Shown here: positions 43,807 through 48,788 of the stretch, in pieces | Numbering within the stretch: the stretch's first letter is position 1 | How the letters are laid out: each line of letters begins with the position of its first letter | NCBI RefSeq assembly: GCF_026672275.1 | Contig: NZ_JANQCD010000031.1 | Coordinates: 1-48,788, forward strand | Reading direction: 5' to 3' | DNA: 48,788 nt | Source: Marinifilum sp. D737 | GTDB lineage: Bacteria; Bacteroidota; Bacteroidia; Bacteroidales; Marinifilaceae | Notes under the pieces: model-generated | The model's database searches: none | What the model saw: the letters and a program-made list of their open reading frames with translations, nothing else | What the model was told of the DNA's origin: nothing | Position numbers and translations under genes: made by a program

Positions 43807-43888
43807 AAAACTTTCACCTCACAATGCATAACACAACAATTCGTGAAAATTTGTGCAATCTGTGGTTTAAACAGATGTGTTCTATGGT

Positions 43889-45427
43889 TTATTTCAAATC
43901 ATCAAACTTCGCCTTCATGGTAGGATTACCATAGGTCAACTTTTTAATGGTCAAATCATCGGCCTTGTTATTGGCCAAACGCAAATTATTCTCTGATGAC
44001 AAAAGCGCATCCTTTGTTTTCTGAAGATGAGTAATGGTTTTATCAATCTCGTCAATTGCCGTTTTAAATTTCCTGCTGGCCAGTTCGTAATTGTAGGCAA
44101 AACCTTTTCTAAAAGCATCAATCTTTTCTTCGAACTTGGTGATATCCACATTCTGATTCCTCATCATATTCAGCTCCGCCTTGTATTGCATTGAATTCAT
44201 GGCAGCATTTCGAAGCAAAGTAATCATAGGAATGAAAAATTGCGGACGCACCACATACATTTTTTCGTACTTGTGCGATACATCAACAATACCCGTATTG
44301 TAGAACTCATTATCCGACTCCAAAAGCGAGACCAGTACAGCATATTCACACTCCTTATCCTTACGATCCTTATCCAGCTTGGCAAAGAAATCCTCATTTC
44401 TCTTTTTGGTAGCTGTTTCATCGTTCTCATTCTTCATTTCGAACATGATAGAGATCACCTCATTTCCTGCCTCATCCGTTTCGCGGTAAATAAAGTCACC
44501 TTTACTTCCCCCTCGTGCATCGTTATCCTTCTCGAAATAAGCACGCTGGAAAGCGGTTGCACGCAACTTGTTAAATTCCGATTCGCAATGCTGCTCCAAA
44601 GTTTCACCCACCATCTTGGTAGAAAGCTTCTGCTTAAAGTCCTTCAAACGAACAATCTCATCATCCTTCATTTTAATGGTTTCATCCTTGGCAATCAACT
44701 GGTTGGTAAATTGTTCCTTTATCGATTTTTCAAGCAGTTCCTTTTCAGTCTCCTTTATTTTCAGATCATTCACCAAATCATCTCTCTGCTTTTCAATCAA
44801 CCTGGTTGCCTCTGTTACGGCCAATTTCTTCTCCGTCTCTGCCTGCTCTATCTTCGATTTCATCTCAGCAATTTCACCTTCTTTGGTAGCCAATTTCTGG
44901 GATAATTCCGTTTCACTTTGGGCCTTTTGCTCTGTCAGTTTCCTGTCCTTTTCTGCCAACTCTTTTTCCAACAGACTTTTCACATTCGCCTCAGCCAGTT
45001 TCACCGCATTTTCCTTTTCAGCTTCCTTGCTTTTTAAGCTGCCAGCCAAATCATCCCGTTCTTTTTCAATTTGCTTGGTAGCCTCCGATACCGCCAACAT
45101 CTTCTCACTTTCTGCCTTTTCAATCTTCGATTTCATTGCAGAAATTTCACTCTCCTTCTCAGCCAACTTCTCCGAAAGTTGCGAATCGCTTTGCGCCTTC
45201 AGTTCGGCTAACTTCCTATCCTTTTCGGCCAGCTCTTTTTGCAAGGCATTCTTAATGTTTGCCTCCGCCAACTTTATGGCATTCTCTTTTTCCTGATCTG
45301 CCAACAACAACCTCTTCTTCAACTCCTCCTCAAACTGACTGTCTCGAACTTGCTTTAGAATATCCGCAAATCCGGCTTCATCTACTTTAAAGGCTTTCTT
45401 ACAATTGGGGCAAATTATTTCGTTCAT
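43889..45427 (-). CDS. DUF2130-family protein with PD-(D/E)xK-like motif
   Basis: A 512-residue protein. The N-terminus has CPNCKKAF (6-13), half of a zinc ribbon. Residues about 46-230 are coiled coil built from a 91-residue tandem duplication ([12 protein letters not shown] at 46 and [12 protein letters not shown] at 137). The C-terminal DUF2130 domain (about 260-500) contains Asp311 in GDFIYRE and Glu330-Met-Lys332 (FEMKNE), the D...ExK spacing of PD-(D/E)xK nucleases. It is likely a cytoplasmic nucleic acid enzyme; nuclease action is inference from the motif. It is cargo of the segment bounded by 65-bp direct repeats. Confidence 0.8.
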   Translation of the reverse strand: MNEIICPNCKKAFKVDEAGFADILKQVRDSQFEEELKKRLLLADQEKENAIKLAEANIKNALQKELAEKDRKLAELKAQSDSQLSEKLAEKESEISAMKSKIEKAESEKMLAVSEATKQIEKERDDLAGSLKSKEAEKENAVKLAEANVKSLLEKELAEKDRKLTEQKAQSETELSQKLATKEGEIAEMKSKIEQAETEKKLAVTEATRLIEKQRDDLVNDLKIKETEKELLEKSIKEQFTNQLIAKDETIKMKDDEIVRLKDFKQKLSTKMVGETLEQHCESEFNKLRATAFQRAYFEKDNDARGGSKGDFIYRETDEAGNEVISIMFEMKNENDETATKKRNEDFFAKLDKDRKDKECEYAVLVSLLESDNEFYNTGIVDVSHKYEKMYVVRPQFFIPMITLLRNAAMNSMQYKAELNMMRNQNVDITKFEEKIDAFRKGFAYNYELASRKFKTAIDEIDKTITHLQKTKDALLSSENNLRLANNKADDLTIKKLTYGNPTMKAKFDDLK

Positions 45428-45647
45428 GTGATATCTGTTTTCTTCTGTAATATATTACAACCCTACTAAAACTAAACTGTTATAATTGGTGGTAAAATTA
45501 GGCATTTTCCTTTATGCTTACACTATCATGCAATACACGCTCTTCTCACCAAAAATAAAACATTAACACAAGTGTGTTTAAACAACATCTGTACTTTTTC
45601 ATTGTAATTATTTGTTTTACCCTAAATTACAGGTAATTCCAACCCAT

Positions 45648-45752
45648 TTAACAAACTACAAAGCCACACGAAAGGATTGATTTATCAAACTTCGTTTCGT
45701 GCTGCAGCAGGGGTACATGTTGGGCAGTTCTTGCCTCACGGACACTTAGATG
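45648..45752 (-). pseudogene. Orphan coding scrap with ETKFDK core
   Basis: A 34-codon open stretch on the minus strand, HLSVREARTAQHVPLLQHE then TKFDKSIL..., with stop at 45648 and a stop directly upstream. The DNA around 45681-45700 matches 35849-35868 in 19 of 20 positions. It may be the remnant of a gene end or a dispersed repeat. The opposite strand is also open here, so the coding sense is uncertain. Confidence 0.35.
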
Positions 45753-45766
45753 TTACCATTAGTTTT

Positions 45767-46378
45767 TCAAATTCTGTACTTGATTAAGAATTGAAAATAT
45801 TTGTTATATTCTTTAACTCGGCCATTATGTGTAGAGCCTAATTCTAAAATGCGAGTCAAGCCGTGACTATAACGAATTCCAATGTCAAACTTTTTAAGAA
45901 TTTTGTAATTCAGCCCGATAATTCCAGATAATTCAAACCGTTTGTCGTAAATGTCTGTTATGTCTATTTTTGAATCATCTGATTTCATTTTTGCACTCAA
46001 AAGGTATGAAAATTCAGGACCGATAGAAAAATATAACTTTTCAGTAGCAAATAGCTCAGCTAAAAGAGGAACTTGAATGTAATTAAGTTGTGAATAGTCA
46101 AATTCACCTTCTTCCAAAGAATAAAAACTTTCTTTACTTCCTTTTTGTATAAAACCTGGTTCAATTGAAATCCCCCAAAAACCTTTACTTTTATATTCAA
46201 TAAATGCATTTAGATTTAATGTTGTTTTTGAGTCGTATATTTCTTTACCCAATTCTTTTTTGGATAATCTTTTGTTAGATGAATTAACACCAAACATAAC
46301 TCCATAGTTATATTCCTGAGCAATAGAACCCAGTGAACTAATTAAAGATAAAGCAATTACAAATACATATTTTTTCAT
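45767..46378 (-). CDS. Outer-membrane beta-barrel protein (OMP_b-brl_2 type)
   Basis: A 203-residue exported protein. The signal peptide MKKYVFVIALSLISSLGSIAQ precedes about eight to ten alternating strands (YNYGVMFGVNSS, FWGISIEPGFIQKGS, LNYIQVPLLAELFA, LYFSIGPEFSYLLSA, FDIGIRYSHGLTRI) and a C-terminal YFQFLIKYRI. The IQVPLLAE and GPEFSYLLSA stretches are typical of Bacteroidota porin-like OMP_b-brl proteins. An ATG at 46396 would add six residues. It is the second cargo gene of the cassette and is preceded by an imperfect palindrome. Confidence 0.82.
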   Translation of the reverse strand: MKKYVFVIALSLISSLGSIAQEYNYGVMFGVNSSNKRLSKKELGKEIYDSKTTLNLNAFIEYKSKGFWGISIEPGFIQKGSKESFYSLEEGEFDYSQLNYIQVPLLAELFATEKLYFSIGPEFSYLLSAKMKSDDSKIDITDIYDKRFELSGIIGLNYKILKKFDIGIRYSHGLTRILELGSTHNGRVKEYNKYFQFLIKYRI

Positions 46379-46418
46379 TTTTAATAAAATTTTCATTTAC
46401 GTGTTTTAATTAATGGTA

Positions 46419-46473
46419 ACGGTTTTGCTAAAATTTTGTGGGCTATTTATTACCGCTACCTTATCAAAACCGT
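46419..46473. repeat. Imperfect palindrome between secreted-protein and barrel genes
   Basis: ACGGTTTTGCTAA (46419-46431) pairs with TTATCAAAACCGT (46461-46473) with one mismatch, around a centre GTGGGC...CCGCTAC. It is more GC-rich than its surroundings and lies exactly between two genes. It does not carry the classical integron attC core sites. Confidence 0.6.
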
Positions 46474-46548
46474 ATGCGTTTATTGTTTTTGTTGCATTAT
46501 CAAGTTATAAGCATCATTAGCCATTAATTATAGCCTTTTATACTAGAG

Positions 46549-46613
46549 GATTTAAACACTATATCCTTCATTAATACAACTTACTCCTTTTGTATTAATT
46601 TCTTTTATCATTC
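46549..46613. repeat. 65-bp direct repeat, right copy
   Basis: The real 3' end of the secreted-protein gene (stop at 46552). The match to 43625-43689 begins three bases beyond the stop codon. Confidence 0.92.
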
Positions 46614-47085
46614 GCTCTTTAGGAATGGCTTTCCAGGCTTTATAAATCTTTGTAAACTCCTCTGTATTTTCATATTCATACACAGCAAACACACCTGAAT
46701 CATTAACATTATCAATGCTACAAAAGCCGTATGAGATATACTGATTCTTTTCTAAACCATTGATCTCAATCATATCAATGATTTTTGATTTATTTGTTCC
46801 ATCTCCATTGGAAAACAGTTCTTCAAGCACTATTAAGTGTTTAAAATCATTTGAATAATGAGATAACAGATAATCCTGATCAAGAAGTTCCAAAAGAGTT
46901 CCACCATTATGTGTTAATCCATCAAAGAATTTATATTCCACAATATTAGATGATATCGAATCTTTATAAGATCCGAGTTCAATTCTCTTCCATCTTATAT
47001 CTGGTTCTCTAGCTTCAGGTTCTTGCTTCAGAACCTCACCCAAAATGGCAAACGAAAAAAGGAAAATAAATAGAAAACATTTCAT
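46552..47085 (-). CDS. Unknown secreted protein
   Basis: A 177-residue protein with an N-terminal hydrophobic signal (MKCFLFIFLFSFAILGEVL). The mature part is acidic and soluble (DIRWKRIELGSYKDS, GFCSIDNVNDSGVFAVYEYENTEEFTKIYKAWKAIP). I recognise no family. The C-terminal 19 residues are also encoded, detached, at 43634-43690. It lies 38 bases downstream of the zinc-finger gene, so the two may be one transcript. Confidence 0.65.
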   Translation of the reverse strand: MKCFLFIFLFSFAILGEVLKQEPEAREPDIRWKRIELGSYKDSISSNIVEYKFFDGLTHNGGTLLELLDQDYLLSHYSNDFKHLIVLEELFSNGDGTNKSKIIDMIEINGLEKNQYISYGFCSIDNVNDSGVFAVYEYENTEEFTKIYKAWKAIPKERMIKEINTKGVSCINEGYSV

Positions 47086-47123
47086 TGGTATTGATTTGAA
47101 AACTTGTAATAGCCCTACAAATA

Positions 47124-47360
47124 TTAATTATGCCCACCTCTTCCTTTACAAAAGTGACAGGTCGCTCCGTTATTTAATTTTCCAGATCCATAACAACATG
47201 GACATTCGTATTTGTAGGTAGGCTTTATTCCATAGCGTCTATCATCATCACTGTATACATATTCTATACTAAACCCAACGCCATTACATTCCAAACAATA
47301 CCCATATAATGATGTTCCTGAACCATTGCATTTACTACATGTTACTTTTACTTCTCTCAT
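47124..47360 (-). CDS. Stand-alone DnaJ-type cysteine-rich zinc finger
   Basis: A 78-residue protein with four CxxCxGxG repeats (CSKCNGSG, CLECNGVG, CPCCYGSG, CHFCKGRG), the same number and order as the zinc-binding domain of DnaJ, but with no J domain and no substrate-binding domain. It should bind two zinc ions. Such small proteins may act as thiol or peptide-binding adaptors. It sits at the start of a short co-directional cluster with the secreted-protein gene. Confidence 0.8.
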   Translation of the reverse strand: MREVKVTCSKCNGSGTSLYGYCLECNGVGFSIEYVYSDDDRRYGIKPTYKYECPCCYGSGKLNNGATCHFCKGRGGHN

Positions 47361-47459
47361 ATTAATAGTTTATTAATTGTTATCTCTTTATAACTTGTTG
47401 GCACTAATTGTTATCCCTTTGGTATTCTCTCTTTATTTCTCTCATACCTCAAGAATATT

Positions 47460-47510
47460 CTCGTGCGATTCTTTTTAGAAATTGATAGCAATAAAATCTC
47501 GCACTAGCAG
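47460..47510. repeat. Imperfect palindrome upstream of the zinc-finger gene
   Basis: GTGCGA (47463-47468) and TCGCAC (47499-47504) are complementary within a longer partial match (CTCGTGCGATT and AATCTCGCACTAG). It lies between the helicase remnant's stop and the zinc-finger gene. Confidence 0.5.
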
Positions 47511-47562
47511 TGGGGCTTCAACATTTGCAGAGCAGTAGCTGCAAGCTTACCCTATCTAGGTA

Positions 47563-47697
47563 TTAAAACATGAGACACAATTGATCAATTGACTTCCATT
47601 TTTTAATTCCCTCTATTTCTTCAGTATCTGAATAATCATAAACAATAGCAACGCTATGTCGAGCTCTAGTTATTGCAACATAATATCTAAAGGACTT
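47563..47697 (-). pseudogene. C-terminal remnant of a UvrD/Rep-type helicase
   Basis: 44 codons on the minus strand read KSFRYYVAITRARHSVAIVY and onward to a normal stop at 47563. YVAITRAR is motif VI of superfamily 1A helicases, which lies close to their C-terminus. A stop codon directly upstream (47698-47700) and the absence of the other helicase motifs in the 1.1 kb upstream show that only the 3' end is left. Confidence 0.75.
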
Positions 47698-48788
47698 TTA
47701 ATTTTTGCAAGAAATTTTTCACTCATACAAGTTCATATCTCTTGTAAAATGCAATTCCGAATTTAACAACAATTATTACCAAACAAAATATTTATCCCAA
47801 TAAAGATCAATAGAATTTATCAATCCATTATAGATATTGATTGAAAATACAAAAGCCTCTAATCGCCTGAAGACTCAATACAATAAAAAAAGTAAAATTC
47901 GCTACGGTTTGTAAGCCATTACTGGTTTCCCTACTGCATCCAATTTTAAACCAATGCTAATATTACTTCAGTACAAACTCCTTTTCCCTTACATTTCCCG
48001 GAAAATCGAAAACCAATCATAATTAAATTCCCATTTACATCACAAACAGGCACAAGCACAGAATAAAGTTCTTGATGAAAATTCAGATCTAAAAACAGCA
48101 AACAAACTAAACAATAATACCATGTAAATCATCCCATTTACACCTATACTTCTCCTATACTCCTCCTATACTCCTCCTATACTTCTCCTTCGCTATGGCT
48201 GTATCACTATTGATGCAACATAAACACATCCTCAAAAAGACAAGCATATGTTAACAAATCACAAGCCAACAAGTCAAGCATTTTAGGGATACCAATAACT
48301 ATCCCACATGCCACAATTAGGCTAAAAACCCATTAAGTCAAGGCAGTAGTCTCTTGCACTCACTTCACCTGGGCTAGAATGATCTTTGCCCTTCAGGCAA
48401 AACTCCCAACCTCAATATTTGTAGCGATCGGCATCAGCTACGCAAGTGGGGCCCCATAGGCAGAGAAAGCGGCAAATAGAAATGCTGTCGAACGAAGAAT
48501 GAGTGAGACTATCTATTTCTATTCGCTTTTGAGCCGTGATGGGTCACTGAGGAGATGCGCCGTAGATTCTTGGCTTACTTTCTCATCAATGGAACCGACC
48601 GAAGGGAGCTCATGAATGCCCGTGAAAATTATAAATGAATAAAAAGTAAGAGCCCGTCTGGCTTGAAGACAAGTTAGAATAAAGTGTTTTCTTTACCATA
48701 TCACCTCACCTCAATCCTCTTCCCGATATTAATCGGGACAGGCTCTATAGGAGAGGAAGTTGTGCAAAAAATAGAGCTTTATTTGATC
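47698..48788. other. Gene-free right edge with repeats and GC-richer tail
   Basis: No intact gene was found in these 1.1 kb. The first 450 bases are AT-rich. From about 48310 the composition is clearly more GC-rich and contains hairpins TTTGCC-cttca-GGCAAA (48385-48401) and CCCGAT-atta-ATCGGG (48722-48737) and a long partly self-complementary stretch around 48470-48535. It looks like a non-coding dispersed repeat rather than a gene. Confidence 0.45.
48143..48186. repeat. Four tandem copies of an 11-mer CCTATACTYCT
   Basis: Four head-to-tail copies of CCTATACTTCT or CCTATACTCCT (pattern T,C,C,T at the ninth base). The period of 11 is close to one DNA turn, so all copies face the same side of the helix. 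Confidence 0.85.

Larger units (their letters stand above)
43625..46613. mobile_element. Candidate 2.92-kb cassette inserted at a gene 3' end
   Basis: Bounded by 65-bp direct repeats (63/65), the right one being the working 3' end of the secreted-protein gene and the left one orphaned. Cargo: the DUF2130 gene, a beta-barrel gene and two repeat-like sequences, all on the minus strand. No recombinase is inside. The geometry is identical to the unit at 20420-22054, while the cargo and repeat sequence differ. Confidence 0.5.

Noticed and set aside
43647-43829. 60-codon minus-strand frame
   Set aside because: Overlaps the displaced 3' end in a different frame and the CACAGAG repeat; not a gene.
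44240-45296. Long plus-strand frames opposite the DUF2130 gene
   Set aside because: Ser/Phe-rich antisense of a Lys/Glu-rich coiled coil; typical shadow frames.
46419-46473. Classical integron attC site
   Set aside because: No RYYYAAC/GTTRRRY core boxes could be placed at the ends of the palindrome.
1-48788. tRNA, rRNA, riboswitch or CRISPR loci
   Set aside because: No T-loop GGTTCGA-type sequences in a cloverleaf, no rRNA-like stretches and no spaced repeats were seen; weak or divergent RNAs could be missed by eye.

Overview
The window is a 48.8 kb, AT-rich bacterial chromosome segment whose gene content and signals point to the Bacteroidota. Several genes are preceded by the Bacteroidota-type -7 box TAnnTTTG, and one has a complete TTTG-N19-TAnnTTTG promoter. 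Shine-Dalgarno sequences are mostly absent. The TonB receptor carries an N-terminal carboxypeptidase-regulatory-like domain, and secreted lipoproteins and FN3, LysM and beta-barrel proteins are common. Rubrerythrin-like proteins, an NfnAB-type ferredoxin:NADP oxidoreductase and an iron alcohol dehydrogenase suggest an anaerobic or facultative, probably marine, lifestyle (Marinilabiliales-like). That placement is inference; no rRNA or tRNA gene is present to settle it.

Layout. 1-409: 5' end of a large secreted protein. 855-6089: a LysM/periplasmic-binding envelope protein, two ferritin-like paralogs (one without its metal-binding histidines), a degenerate tyrosine-recombinase domain and an SPFH membrane protein. 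6245-11392: a redox block with both subunits of an NfnAB-type flavoenzyme, then an iron alcohol dehydrogenase and an AraC regulator. 11516-20287: mostly housekeeping (DksA-like zinc finger, two small membrane proteins, SUI1/eIF1-like factor, purC, PhoH ATPase, ABM-fold protein, heme-c-sensor histidine kinase, mazG, glycosyltransferase). 20420-25632: a TlpA lipoprotein lying between two exact 59-bp copies of the 3' end of an acyl-CoA ligase gene, then the ligase and an amidase. 25637-31128: a TPR histidine kinase and a metal module made of a DtxR/MntR-type repressor and a TonB receptor, probably one transcript with an operator-like palindrome at its start.

From 31424 on the window becomes accessory in character: a nine-domain FN3 lipoprotein, a carbohydrate-binding/pentapeptide/K+-channel fusion, an RDD protein, a serine hydrolase, an ankyrin/PQQ-propeller fusion, unknown lipoproteins, a DUF2130 nuclease-like protein, a beta-barrel and a stand-alone DnaJ-type zinc finger. 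The last 1.4 kb has no intact gene but holds a helicase remnant, palindromes and an 11-bp tandem array.

The most unusual theme is displaced 3' ends of genes. The last 59 bp of the acyl-CoA ligase gene (20420 and 21996) and a 65-bp stretch ending the secreted-protein gene at 46552 (43625 and 46549) are each present twice, as direct repeats in the same geometry. They flank 1.58 kb and 2.92 kb of cargo and begin at or within 3 bp of the stop codon. Orphan C-terminal coding scraps (35795, 45648, 47563) may belong to the same phenomenon. This resembles integration into gene 3' ends with restoration of the gene, but no integrase lies inside either unit. It is the best candidate here for an undescribed cassette-like mobile system.
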